From Chytridium lagenaria (taxonomy: Eukaryota > Chytridiomycota > Chytridiomycetes > Chytridiales > Chytridiaceae): 64,000 nt of DNA. The DNA is taken from positions 310,001-374,000 of the forward strand of contig JAHLKC010000016.1 of assembly GCA_025449115.1 (NCBI GenBank). The letters run 5' to 3'. The translations under genes and the position numbers were made by a program. Below, piece by piece: positions 11,827 to 23,515 of the stretch; position 1 is the stretch's first letter; every line of letters starts with the position of its first letter. The notes beneath the pieces were generated by a model. That model was not told the DNA's origin and ran no database searches. It saw only the letters and a program-made list of their open reading frames with translations.

Positions 11827-14800
11827 ATGGAGCTGTCGTTGCCACCGAGGGGCCATAGAGTCTGTGTCCAAGACGGTTTGCAGCGGGGAGATGATACCGA
11901 TGGTTTCAATTTTGATGATGGGGAACTGGAGAAGGAGCTTGCATTAGCCATGCAGGGTTTTAATGGTGAGTTCATTCATGGCCATACCGTCAGGCATCGC
12001 TAACCATTTCTGTCTAGACGAAGTTGATGTTGCGAATAATGGCAGCGTGCCTTTAAACTTTGCTGGGGACGGGGAAGGATGGGCTAAAGAGTTGCAGGAT
12101 CTGTTGAATAGCTTGGACGTGTGTCCTGGAGCACTTCCGGACGTTGAACCCGTTCTTCAGCAAGGAAATACCTGTGCCCCGAATACGCACTCTTCCGTAT
12201 TGACTGCCGGAACCAACTATCCCATACCTTGTCAGGCATCTGCTCCCGTTTATCGACCACTTGTTCCCGTTCTTCGTCCGCCAGCTCACGTTTATCTGCC
12301 ACCTCCTCTTTCCTTACCCCTGCCGCAACCTGCTCCGGTTTATCGGGCGCCTCCTCCACCTGTCAACCGGCAGATTGGTTCACCCGTTCATCAAGCGCCA
12401 GCTCCTCCAGTTCACCAGATACCTACTCCCGTTTATCAAGATAGCAATGCCAGCGACGTTGATGAACTTTGGAAAGAGATCTTTGGAGTCGACTTACCTC
12501 AAGCATCTACAAATCCGTCAAGTCTCCTTGCTTCCTCTATGGTAGAGGCGGACGATGACTTGATGTCGTCACTGCTTTCCACTTCATTAAAGACGATACC
12601 CCAAAGCCAACCAGCCTCTATGAAAAGTGCTGGAGAGCAGCCAGCGCGGCCTAGTTCTCCGCTTCAGACCAACTCATCCCAGCCCCCCTATAAGGCTTTT
12701 ATAGATCAAGTTAGGGCCACCGTGCTGAAAGACGTCGAAAAGAGTATCAAGTCAACAAAATCGTAGAACTCGTCGCCCGAATCCTTCGCAAAGCCCATGT
12801 ATCCCGGCCATCAACCCCCGTAACTTCGAGAGTACTCCGACCACCACCCCTTGCAAAGCCAAAACGGAAAGTAAAGTTAAAGCAAAGGCATATAAGGGCC
12901 ATGAAATCACTCGCACCATTCTCTGAGCAAAGTCGCGGATTGAAAGGGTTGCATGACTTGTTGACAGACTTGTTGTACCTTGTGGAGGAAGAGATGATTG
13001 AAAGGGCCGAGGTGTCAGCCGATTCTCTTGTGACCGCCTCTGTTGACCTTGCCAAAGCCGCACGAGCTGCGAACGCGGCATCGCCTCCGATAGTAGTATC
13101 TGATGTAGCCTCGGAAGCTGAGCAAGCGGTGCCTTCGAGCATATGCTTATCGCAAGCAGCTGTGCTTGGGGTCGCAGCGACTTCTTCAAAGGAACAAATG
13201 CTGGAAGCGCTGTTTAGTAGGACCACCGAGTATATTGCAAATTTGAAGGATAAGGGGTTGATATTCAAGCTTTACAGCTTTCTACATCACCCGACACGCG
13301 GGGTACTGTTTTTAAGAGTGCAGAAAATGGAAAGTCGGCAACTGATAGAGACATGCCGAGCAATTCGACACGGTCTGAGAATACACTGCCTCTCCCCATT
13401 GCTACGAATCATCTAGAGACACTTGTACGGGCAATAACAGAAAATACGGCGGTATCTAAAAAAGTTTTTACTTCAACATCTCCCTCGCCTTCTTTTGTTA
13501 CTGTGAGGTCAAGGAGTTCTTCCCGGTTTCTATAGATAATGCGGGGCAGATGGATGTCGATGACGATGATGGCCCAACAGTGGTGGAAGCAAAGGCGGAT
13601 GACAAGGCGGCCGATGAGACGCCTGGATCGGAAGCTTTTGAGGTGGCTTACGACTCTCAGCAAGGTTTTGACGCAACCCAAAGGTCGCTGACGTGTCGGT
13701 GAATCCCTGATGGGAGTTAATGAGCTTTGTGATGATATTCAGCAGCCTTCGCAGATAGATGCATTGGAAGAGGACGATGGAGGTATTGAGGTCGCCCGAG
13801 ACTACAATAGTGACATGGTAGTAGAAGATGACTTCGAGCCTTCACCATCAGAGTTACTTGGAATTGAGGCAATAAGCCCGTCTTCTTTTCAAGAGACTTT
13901 TGTTGATGGACCGAGGGCTGCCGATAATTATTTGCCGTCATCTCACATTGATTCGGAATTCTCGACTTTACTTGAAAAAGCTTTGGAAGATAATGTGGTA
14001 GTTGTAGATAATGATCTACAACTATCGCGTGCAGTCTTAAGTGAGAGTGATGAAAGAAGCGCGTCGCCTTTCACGAAAAGTTTAAACGATGGAGAGATGG
14101 CAACGGATGAAGTTGTACAGCCCTCGCGCTCGGGCTCGCCTGAAGTTAACTTGAGATGCTTGTCTCCTTTTGTCGAAACTTTGAATGGTTGCGGGATGGC
14201 ACAGGAAATCGGCCTACAAAACTCACGTCGAACGTCCTTAGTGGCTCATTCGAGAATGTCGTCTCCTATTACTAATAGTCCGGACCATAACGTGACGGAA
14301 TGGAAATCAATCTACGGTCGTTACGTTCCGCTATACCTGAGGTTCATTTAAGAAGTCCGTCTCTTTGCGAGGAGACTCCTGATGATACCGCGATGTCGGT
14401 GGACGATTCACCTGAGATTGATTTGAGAAGTCTGGACACGTCTAGAGCAACTTCAGATGACGGTGTGATGGTGTAGTAGGATGCAACAAACCGCTACGTC
14501 CGAATTCGCCTGATATTGATTTAAGAAGCCCTTCTTCTTTTGAGGAAAATAATGGTGGCGAGAAAACTGTGCAGCCGTTACATCTGGTGTCGTCCAACGG
14601 TGATGTGAACCGTTTGTTCTGTTCCAATGAAAGTTTGGATGATGGTTCGGTTGAGACAAATAGTGCTCCACAGCCATTGCGTCCGCTTTCTTATGATGTT
14701 GACCTTATCCCATCTCCGATTCTGGAAATGTTGAGTGATGGAGGCCAGCTCAATGATGCGACAAACGATGTATTAATTACAGATGAAGACTCGGAAGAGA

Positions 14801-16836
14801 CATTTCGCCGACATTCGCTTGAATTAACGCTTTCTACGGATGATTTGATGTCATTTAAAGGTAAGTTATTATTACTGTATTCTGCGATGCGAGCAATTCT
14901 GATGAACAACTACATGCAGAGGTTGTTAACGATGCTGTCATGGTGATAACACGACCAGATGAGGAAGAATTGCGAGAGAGTTGCAGGTCTAAGGATGCTT
15001 CTCTTTTGGTAGCACCCAAAACACACGAGTTCGCTGGACTATCGCCGCAGTCGTGTAGGTCCGCTCCTGGGATGCCCGAAAGTGACTTCGGAGCTGCTGC
15101 CATACTTCCTGCTGAGTCGGCGATAGCTTCTCCGTTTGCTGTCGACAATATTCAGGACGCTTCGGTGAGGGTGGCAGCGCTACAGGTGGAACCGGCAGTA
15201 TTCGAAGGGAACAAGGAAAGAGATATAAATGAAGCTGAGAAGATTTCTGCAATAGAAGTCGCTTTGGCACACCGTCCGAGACTACCGCCATCATCTCGAG
15301 CTCTTCAGACAGTTGACGCCGTGATCATTAAGAATCAACCTGCACATGCTTCCCCTGAGTCATCAAAGAAGAGAAAGAGATCCGCAAGACTTTTTGAAAA
15401 AAGCTTACTTGAATCCGAACCTGTTGATGTAACGAGTTCATGGACATCTGCATCGCTCCATAGGTCGCTTTACGTTGAACCACCGCCTGAGGTTACTTCG
15501 GAATGTCCTCCGGATCATGAACCGATGCCCCGTATATCGATGGAGAAAGGAGCTTCTATTGTTGAGGAGTTGTCGTTACCTGACGGTTCTACCGATTTAA
15601 GTTGTTTTTCTCGTCAGAAGGTCAAATTTGTTGCGACCTCGGCTACAAAAGAAAAGGGATCGATGGTTTTAGCGACGAAGAAGCCACTAGAGCGAATGGC
15701 GTCAGGACCAGAGGAGAGTTCCACAGCAATGTTACTGACTAAAGAGAAACCTGCAGCCGTAAAGGTGCCAGCAGAAAGGAGGTTCCATGAAGCATTAGAG
15801 GTGACGGAGGATGTCATTATGTCTTTTTTTTCAGGAGACATCTGTCGTCGACGGGCTGCAAGATGCCGAGACACATCCAGAAGTTACCCCAGACGCACCA
15901 TCTTTACCTGCTGCGACTGCTCCCCTGTCGCCACTGAGCGAAATGGCGCTCTTACCAAAGACATCATCTTTACGGAAATTCTACGCAGCTCACCCCGCAG
16001 CGCGAAAGCTGGAACTATTTTCTGGAGCAAAGGACTATATGCCACAAGAGATGACCGTCAATCTAATTGCGAAAGATTATTTGTCAAAACTGGCAGAGCG
16101 AGACAGAGAAGAGGCTCTTCCCAGGGCGATCGATGCTTTGCCTCTCGAGCTCTTTGCACCCGTGTCAAAATTATTGTCTACACCATCATCCGTGGTGGAT
16201 CCAGGGTCTCCGCCTCCCTTATTCGACTTTCCAGATAATGAGGCAAGCGATGACGTTGACCCGTCTCCTATCCTTCCGTCGTTGGTATTAGGTGGGACTG
16301 ACGGGGATGCCTTGAGTAGACGGCACTTTAAACCACACATATCGGAAAACCCTACTCTTGGAGGCACCAGCATCCTTCCCGTCGCTGCGTCAGATTCTAT
16401 ACCCATGTCAGGTACCCTTCGGACCATCACGGCAAGCCTCGGAGGGAACAAAACTCCAAATGTAAGCGTGAAGAGATCAAAAACGTCAATGCCTGCACAA
16501 AGCATACGTAGTTTCTTTCCGGAGCAGCTAAGAAAACCGAAGTTCCAGCTCCCCCTTGACGTGGAAACAATTGAAATTCCTCAGGATCCTGCCTCGAAGA
16601 AATTCTTTTGTCCTGTCAATGACTGTTTCGCCCCACCGTCGGATCGGAAATACAATATCAAGACACATCTCTACACGCATTACCCTAAAGTCAGTTATCG
16701 ATTTCCTTGCCCTTACTGTGAAAAGATCTTTACGAGGCACAATGACATGGAGAGGCATTCGGAGAAGAAGCATAGAAGTGAAGAGGTCGTTGATGATGGA
16801 TCAGGGACAAGGAAGAAGAGAAGGAAGAAGTTTTGA
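11827..16836 (+). CDS. Long low-complexity protein with C-terminal C2H2 zinc-finger pair (frame broken)
   Basis: A series of coding blocks on the plus strand is joined by introns (about 11965-12016 and 14861-14920) and single-base frame breaks near 12753, 13270, 13500, 13700, 14350 and 14470. The N-terminal part has acidic segments (FNFDDGELEKELALAMQ, SDVDELWKEIFGVDL) and Pro/Val-rich repeats. The middle, 14130-14700, holds degenerate SPEIDLRSPS-like repeats. A short intron or T-run occurs at 15800-15835. The last exon ends in two C2H2 fingers: C-x4-C-x13-H-x3-H (CPVNDC...HLYTH) and C-x2-C-x12-H-x4-H (CPYCEKIF...HSEKKH), followed by a basic tail KKRRKKF. This suggests a nuclear DNA-binding regulator with an acidic activation region. 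The part before 13700 could be a separate gene. No orthologue is recognised. Confidence 0.6.
14130..14710 (+). repeat. Degenerate in-gene repeat (SPE(V/I)(D/N)LR... unit)
   Basis: At least five copies of a CCTGA(G/A)(G/A)TT(G/A/C)A(T/C)TT(G/A)AGA-like motif occur near 14135, 14336, 14411, 14508 and 14687. They encode SPEVNLRCLSPF, IPEVHLRSPSL, SPEIDLRSLD, SPDIDLRSPSSF and SYDVDLIPSP, each followed by Glu/Asp-rich residues. Confidence 0.65.
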
Positions 16837-17659
16837 TGAAGATGGAGGGTTTGAGGCAGAGGTCGACGTTGTTTGACTTTTAAATTACTTTTGTTTTCTT
16901 TGTATGTATGTACATGTTTTACGCTCACTTAATTGCAGCGTTTATAACCACTTGTCGAAATCACGTATAAATATTTATGAACAGTATACACAACATCAAG
17001 CACACCTTCTATTATAATTTCGTGTCGGTATTTTTTTTATTTAAATACAACAAAGAAAAAGCTTCAAAGTATTTTGGTGGATTTATAACAACGTTTTACG
17101 AGTTTTCATATTTTCAAGTTACTCGTCCTGCCTCATCCTTATAATGCACGCCGACTAATCAATGATTCAAATAAACCTCAATAGTTTCCAACCTTTCAAT
17201 ACTCTTTTCGCATATCTATTGACTATCGCATGTCTTTTGACTACCAGTTTACTCCTAAAATATTAAATGTCTCAAAGGAAACCAACGACGGCAAATGCGA
17301 ATTAAAAAGCTCACAAAGACAAAGCAAAGATGTTGCATTCAACCTAGAAGGTAATGACATGAAAATTGAGGTTGAAACACGCCATAGTACATAAGAAACC
17401 AGAAGTACCGCAGGCGATCCCAGCAAGCTCACATGTTATTGCATCCGTTCCACCTTGACGTAAAATACACCATGTCCGATAACATACATTTGGAACAAAA
17501 GATTCCCTACATAATTGGAGCTTCAAACATCTACATAGAGGTTATAAGTTTCATTTTGAATTCGCGAAAGACGCCAGTACTTGTGATGCCATTGGTCAAA
17601 GGTTTTGAGGTCCACTATTTTCTCGAAATTAGGCCATTCAACTCCGCCATCCGACAAAC
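16837..17659. other. Intergenic AT-rich region
   Basis: No gene is supported. It contains the 3' end of the C2H2 gene and the promoter of the kelch gene. Confidence 0.55.
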
Positions 17660-19314
17660 ATGATCAGTGGAGTCGACAATGCTGTTGTGGACCTAACTCA
17701 AGCAACTTGGGTCTTTCCAAGCGTTGGTGGGAGAGTGCCATCGCCAAGAGTTGGATGTACGGTTACGGCAGTGCCTGGACAGAATGGATGTCTATTGTTT
17801 GGTGGGGCGAGTCATGAGGAAGGGTTTCGGAATGACCTGTTTTGGTTGGACTTGGGTGAGTCTACATGCATGCTTTGTTACGTAATGATGCTGGTTTGAG
17901 GATCATGTTCAATATGAATGATTAGATGCTTTTGAACTTGTTTTACGTTGTGGAAGTCGCATGAGAAGTCCGACTACTGACGCTTTCTTATTCTGGCCTT
18001 TGTGAGCAGGCACCATGACTTGGACGGAGGCCAGGATATCCGAAGGTCCTATTCCAAAGCCACGATATGAGCATATGGCGGCCGTTGTGTTTCGGCGGGA
18101 CGGTGCGAATCCGGATTTAAGAAGTCCACACCTTTTGGTGTTTGGAGGATCCTCGGAGGAAGGATTGTTGAATGATTTATGGGACTTCGACTTAGGTTGG
18201 TTTAAGAGAATTCTGTGGAATCATTTTTACTTTTGTTTGTACATACTTTGAATCTTTCACATTATAATCGTTGGCTTATTCTTTAATTGTTACGTTATGA
18301 CTTTTATTTGAACCAAACTCATTTGAAAAGCAACCAGAAAATGGACGCAGTTATCAACAAGAGGGAAGACTCCATCGCCTCGTACTCTACATTCCTGCGG
18401 TGTATCTCGGAATCCGACAGCAAGAGTCTCAGAAACAGGGATCAGCCAATCACCACAAAGAAGAGGTGATCGTGTCTACATATTCGGCGGTGGGGGTGAG
18501 GGTGAATTTCCCATCCAAGACCATGCAGTTTACTGTCTGGACGTTGGTAAGAATTTTTTTTAAGATAAAACAAATGAACGTAGTTGGCTGACGCTTTGTT
18601 TATTCTTGTAGATATGCTGATGTGGATTCAGTTAACTCAGTCAGAAGCAGAAGATTCATTTATTTGCCCGTCGCCTAGATTAGGCCATACGCTGTGTATG
18701 TCCGGCAAGCGATTATTTATGTTTGGAGGAGGATCGAAAGCCGGAAGTAGTAATAACGAGCTCTGGGTGTTCGATACATGTGAGAAAACTGCGATTTAAA
18801 TCTTTTTACTAGGTTTTATGAGTAGTCGAATTGACTATGTTTTACTAACACCTTTTGATTTTTCTGAAGCAACAAGAACGTGGATTTTTGTGGATCCCAA
18901 TGGAGACGAGGCTCCCGTATCGCGATTTGGGCATTCGGCATGCATGGTTACCGAGCAGCGTATGGTTGTCTATGGAGGATTGTCTATAAATGGACCAAAG
19001 CCTACTGTATTAGATGATGTCGTCGAGCTGGATACAGGTACTACCAATTTCATTTGTACACGTATCAAGCAAGCCTTAAAAATGTATGTTAATATTTATA
19101 GATTTAATGAAATGGAAGCGCGTCGAGCCTGCAGGTCTGCCCGTAGATGGTACACCAATGGGCCGTCTAGACCATGATGCATGTGTGCTAGGAGATATGA
19201 CCCAGCAACAGACACCAGAAGGAGTAAAAGAGGATATAGCAGCATCGATGCTCGTGTTTTGGAGGAATGGACTTTAGCAGGGTGATGAACGAGACCGTTA
19301 TTCTTCACCTTTAA
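17660..19314 (+). CDS. Kelch-repeat beta-propeller protein
   Basis: Each exon carries roughly one kelch blade. Successive blades contain PSPRVGCTVTAVPGQNGCLLFGG, PKPRYEHMAAVV..HLLVFGG, SPRTLHSCGV..RVYIFGGGGEG, SPRLGHTLCMSGKRLFMFGGG, SRFGHSACMVTEQRMVVYGG and GRLDHDACVLGD..MLVFGG. WT or WI tryptophans occur at the expected distance. Six blades in about 470 residues suggest a single propeller with no other domain. Such proteins act as interaction scaffolds, for example in polarity or ubiquitin ligase complexes; the partner is unknown. The end at 19314 needs one fewer T in the TTTT run near 19258, because the frame as written stops early. The join between blades two and three, around 18195-18340, is also off by a base. 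Confidence 0.82.
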
Positions 19315-19439
19315 AAATAAATACAAACAAGCATAACTCATATCAATGCTACCCTGCGCCACACCCTTTGTAGCCAATGAAAACGCCGATGTGATTTGGC
19401 AGAGAATGTTGTCCATAATAGGGCTTGTATCACCCTAAT

Positions 19440-19471
19440 TAGCTCTCTCTTTTTTTCGACAAAATCCAACT
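19440..19471 (+). promoter_or_regulatory. Pyrimidine-rich leader of the uL13 gene
   Basis: A CTCTCTCTTTTTTTC tract lies directly upstream of the proposed first codon. This is typical of ribosomal protein gene leaders (TOP-like), but the transcription start is not known. Confidence 0.35.
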
Positions 19472-20683
19472 ATGACCTTTGAGAAGGTGAGGCATCCAGC
19501 GATGCAGCGAGAATGGGCGATGGACGAGAACGGATGCCGGATTTTATGCGATGAGGGAAAGTACGGCTGCAAGAGGAAAGGGACGAAGCTATGCTGGATT
19601 TGGACTGATGCATGACGACAGGGGGAAGCTTTGTCTGTGAATTTCAGGGTCTGGATTACGCTGGCAAAGAGTGTGGATCTCGACTGAGGCTTGCATTATA
19701 TATTTGTGGATGGAATTACGACGTCGAGCGTGGGGTTGGAACTAAGTTTTGGTTATGACGAGGGGTTTGTTATGGGAGATGGATTTTGGCCGAATATAAT
19801 TTCGCTGAAATCTATCGACTATAAGCTATCCCCATACGCATGGAATTGAGAGTTGAAGGATTCGGAATGCAGTCGATTTTTAACTCGGATTCTCGGCATG
19901 CCTAACGAATTATTCTTCGGAACACTTAGGAAGTTGTCATTGACGGCAAGGGTCACCTTATCGGTCGTCTCGCCTCCATCGTGGCCAAGCAGCTCCTTAG
20001 CGGCCAGAAGGTGACTGTCGTCCGTTCCGAGGAGCTCAACGTCACTGGGTCCTTTTACAGGAACAAGTGTAAGTTATATGTTTTGATATTGGCATTTGTT
20101 TATATCAAAATTTTTGTTGATCAAATATTAACACGTTTTATTTCTGCGTCCCTTTATGCATCTTTTCGTAACCCCATCTTGGATTTGGACCTTGAATTGC
20201 AACTTTATATCCCATCTTACGAACAATCAACAGTGAAGTACCAGAACTACCTCCGCAAGCGTTGCATCATCAACCCTGCTCGTGGCCCCTTCCACTTCCG
20301 CGCCCCCTCCCGGTTCTTCTACCGTGTTATCAGGGGTATGATCCCCCACAAGACCGCCCGCGGTGCTGCTGCCCTTGAGCGCCTCAAGGCCTTCGAGGGT
20401 GTCCCCCCCCTTATGACAAGATCAAGAAGGTTGTCTGCCCCAGGCCCTTCGTGTCCTCCGCCTTAAGCCCGGAAGGAAGTACACTGTCATCAAGCGTATC
20501 TCCTCCGAGATGGGCTGGAAGTACCAGGGTATCGTTGAGAAGCTCGAGGAGAAGAGGATTGCCAGGGGCAAGGCTTTCTACGAGAGGAAGAAGGCCATTG
20601 CTCGTCTTGGTGTCCAGGCTGCCGCCAAGGCTGCCAAGGAGGTTGCTCCCATCCAGAAGAAGCTCACTGCCTTCGGTTACTAA
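19472..20683 (+). CDS. RPL16: 60S ribosomal protein uL13 (L13a/L16)
   Basis: Exon 1 at 19472-19486 encodes MTFEK. A 443-nt intron follows, then exon 2 at 19930-20068 ([20 protein letters not shown]) and exon 3 at 20234-20683. The joined start [15 protein letters not shown] matches the fungal uL13 N-terminus, and [12 protein letters not shown] at the second junction matches the family. Hallmarks include [34 protein letters not shown] and PPPYDKIKK. About 200 residues, the normal length. It is a structural protein of the large subunit. Two C-runs, at 20402-20410 and 20438-20441, are each one C short and throw the frame; restoring both gives a complete protein ending in LTAFGY. The choice of exon 1 is inferred from the protein match and a GTGAGG donor. 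Confidence 0.9.
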
Positions 20684-21110
20684 ATACATTTCCGTGTGAT
20701 ACTCTGGCCTCTGTATCTCTGGTTGTCTCGTCATTTGTTTATTATTTTGAGTGAGAATATATTCTCCAGTTACGAATGTGATTTAAAGTCCTCTTACGAA
20801 TGCGATGCTAGAGTGAAAGGGAACATTGTTTTGACTGAATAGGTAAATGTAGACCAGTGGATTAGCAAAATCTGCTTGCGCGGTGGATACTTCTACAATT
20901 TTAATTATAGGTAAGAATTAGAAACATCAAAAACAAGAGTTAAAAGAAACAAAAATCAAACTGCCGAACTGGTTTATCAGGCGAAAAATTGTGAAACGGC
21001 TTAAAAAATTTACACCCATGAAAAAGTAGACTTTTTGTGTCCAATAGAGTCACGTGAATAGCACGTGCAGGTTTTGATTGGCGTATCTATAGTCCGCAGT
21101 TTTTCTACAG
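20684..21110. other. Intergenic between uL13 and U1 snRNA
   Basis: No coding signal is seen. Two E-box-like CACGTG motifs occur at about 21051 and 21062, near the U1 promoter. Confidence 0.5.
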
Positions 21111-21116
21111 TATAAG
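21111..21116 (+). promoter_or_regulatory. TATA-like element of the U1 gene
   Basis: TATAAG lies about 34 bases before the inferred U1 start, a normal distance for a TATA-type element. Assignment is by position only. Confidence 0.4.
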
Positions 21117-21144
21117 AACCGACCTCTTTCCTTCCTTGTAAAGC

Positions 21145-21310
21145 ATACTTACCTGGGGAGGGCATTCCGTGATCAAGAAGGCGGAGTGCCAGGGCGGTTG
21201 CCTGGCCATTGCACATTACGTGTTGGGCTCCTGCCTTCACACTCTCTTCGGGGAGTCGTGATTCCACAATTTTTTACACCGGTGACTCGCGTTCGCGCGG
21301 TGACCGGGCC
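21145..21310 (+). ncRNA. U1 spliceosomal snRNA
   Basis: The RNA starts with ATACTTACCTG, the invariant U1 5' end that pairs with 5' splice sites. Stem-loop I has the U1-70K loop GATCAAGAAG closed by GGCATTCCG/CGGAGTGCC. Stem-loop II includes CATTGCAC, the U1A-type loop. A TTCG-capped stem-loop III (ACTCTCTTCGGGGAGT) follows, then the Sm site AATTTTTTAC. The final stem-loop IV is CCGGT...CGCGTTCGCGCG...ACCGG. Order, spacing and length (about 166 nt) match U1, close to metazoan and chytrid length and much shorter than budding-yeast U1. Both ends are estimated to within a few bases. Confidence 0.95.
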
Positions 21311-21738
21311 AAAACACCTAATTTAAAAAACGAAAATCAAAAAGAAAATATGGTTGATCGAAGGGTCTCTTGTGACATGTAGTTGTGTTTTTGTTCCAGG
21401 CAAGGTGAAGGACAGATCTAACTGTTTCTTATCTGTTTTCGTTGTTTTCGTTACGTAGAAGCTGTCATATCGCAAGGTGTGCAATAAACAGGGGGCATTG
21501 GGTTGTCAAAATAAATGTAATTGTACAAAATGCTCCCGCATGCAGTGCAAGACAACGATGAAATACAACCGCAAAGCGGCGTCAGACATATCCTATTCAT
21601 GCTGCTCCAGACAAGATCCAGCTTGCGGAGACAAATGAATGAACTCGTTTTTGCTGTCTTATAAGAAGTCGCCTGTGATCGAGCATTTTTGGAAATTACC
21701 AGTTAGACAATCCATTCACTCAAACCGATCGCATCACA
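21311..21738. other. Intergenic between U1 and reductase copy 1
   Basis: No gene is seen. From about 21705 the sequence matches the region upstream of reductase copy 2 (about 33001). Confidence 0.5.
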
Positions 21739-23515
21739 ATGTCCACTCTCAAGACCGGCGTCACTGGCGGATCAACCAAGGCTGAGACTACAGATGTCTT
21801 TCAAGTGAGAATGCCTTTGCCACATTGTTTTGTTGTAATCTGGGCATACATTGCTCGATTTTGTTGAGATTGAGAGACGACACTTTAGTGACCATACTGA
21901 CTCCTTTCATAGAAAGACCTCTTCAAAGGCAAGGTTGCCTTCATCACTGGCGGAGGATCTGGCATCTGCAAGGGTATGGCCGAAGCTCTCGCGAGGCACG
22001 GTGCAAAGGTAGCTATTACGGGCCGAACCATGTCAAAGCTCGAGGAAGCTGCTGCTGACATTACGAAAAAGACGGGTAAGTTCGAACATATTTACAGTCC
22101 TTTTTACTTGATTATGTTTTCACTCATGCACGCACTTCGTTTTTTCCTAAATGATTGTAGGTGGTGAGGTTTTCCCTGTCGCCGCGGATGTCCGCAGCTA
22201 CGACCTCATCGAGTCCGCGATCAAGCAGGCGCACGCCAAGTTTGGAAGGATCGACTACCTGGGTAAGTCAAGGGAGCATCGCGTGATCCCAGTTCTCCTG
22301 CGGACTCTCTCGATCTTCACATTTTTTTATGGCGGCAAAATATCTGACTTGGCACGTGATGATTATGCAAAAGTATGCGGTGCTGCTGGAAACTTCCTGG
22401 CGCCTGCGGAGAAGCTTTCGCCGAACGCTTTTCGGACGGTTGTCGAGATTGACCTCATCGGTACCTTTAACACGTGCAAGGCCGCGTTGCCGTACTTGAA
22501 GGAGACCAAGGGATCGATCATCAACGTCACTGCGACCCTTCAATATACTGGGACTCCTCTTATGGTGAGAATGAAATGAAGATGTTAATTGTGGTCTAAT
22601 TCCGATTTATCTAGGTTCATGCATGTGCCGCCAAAGCTGGTGTGGTATGTTAACATATTTAATCAAAACACGTCTAACTTATTTCAAGGACGCACTGACA
22701 AAGTAGTAGACTCATTGATATTATAATGTTTTGAAGCTATCTAACATCTCGATGTTATCTCTAGGGTCTTGGCGATTGAATGGGGACAGTACGGTTAGTT
22801 AATTTGTTTATGTTTCATCCTAACTCACAGAATAAACTTTGCATTGAATCAATTAATGGAATTACGTCTAATTGTGATTTTAGGTATCAGAATTAACGGA
22901 GTAGCTCCTGGGGTAAATATCTGCCGTTTTTTCTTTTTTAAATCTAACTTCATACCTAGCCATTGACGACACATTGGATTGTAAGAGGAGTGGAAATTGG
23001 AAAAGATTTGAAAACTAACAAACAAATCTTTAAAAAGCTCCAAGCTAATGCCTGATGGATTTAAAGAAGCCGCGGCCAAAATTCCTCTTCGCAGTTACGG
23101 TAACTTAAAAGTTTCCATTTTACGTCTGAATTTATCCCATTGGATATATGTCTGACTTTATCTTTTAGGAACCATTAAGATATTGAACACGCTACTGTGT
23201 ACCTCTTTTCGGAAGCCGGAAGATGGTAAGTTTGATCCCTTTTTCTGCATAGGCAACCAGAGCTCTGACCATTACCACGCGTGCTTTTAATTGATGATGT
23301 TAGGGTGACTGGCGCGTTCTTTGTCATTGACGGTGGACAGTGGATGACTGCTGTCCCAGGATTGGCTGATACATCGCCGGAAGAGTTATTGAAGAAAAAG
23401 AAGGAATATAGCAAGCTTTGAGCAAGTTAAAACATCGATGTGGTTTTGCTGAAATGAGTGAGGAGATCACCGAGATTCTTTAAATGAGCGTGTATTTTCA
23501 ACTGACAAAGTCTTG
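21705..23515 (+). repeat. Duplicated block, copy 1 (reductase gene)
   Basis: Nearly identical in exons and introns to 33001-34810, from AGACAATCC upstream of the start codon to about 90 bases past the stop. Differences are mostly one-base indels. A diverged fragment of the next downstream gene (Stn1-like) follows at 23823. Confidence 0.9.
21739..23421 (+). CDS. Peroxisomal 2,4-dienoyl-CoA reductase-like SDR, copy 1
   Basis: Exons include 21739-21804, 21913-22075, 22161-22262, 22374-22564 and 22615-22644, then shorter ones to the stop at 23421. The protein has KVAFITGGGSGICKGMAEAL, VAADVR, VCGAAGNFLAPAEKLSPNAF, IDLIGTFN, NVTATLQYTGTPL with HACAAKAGVDALTKVLAIEWG, RINGVAPG and ATVYLFSEAG. These are signatures of the DECR2/Sps19 group. 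It ends in EYSKL, a canonical PTS1 peroxisomal signal. The family reduces 2,4-dienoyl-CoA with NADPH, needed to beta-oxidise fatty acids with even-position double bonds. The frame breaks once near 23180 (ATTAAGATA, one A short compared with copy 2) and around 22970, where copy 2 keeps bases lost here. Confidence 0.88.

Noticed and set aside
20069..20233. Open read-through of the second uL13 intron
   Set aside because: The spliced protein [12 protein letters not shown] matches the family; the read-through adds 55 residues never seen in uL13.
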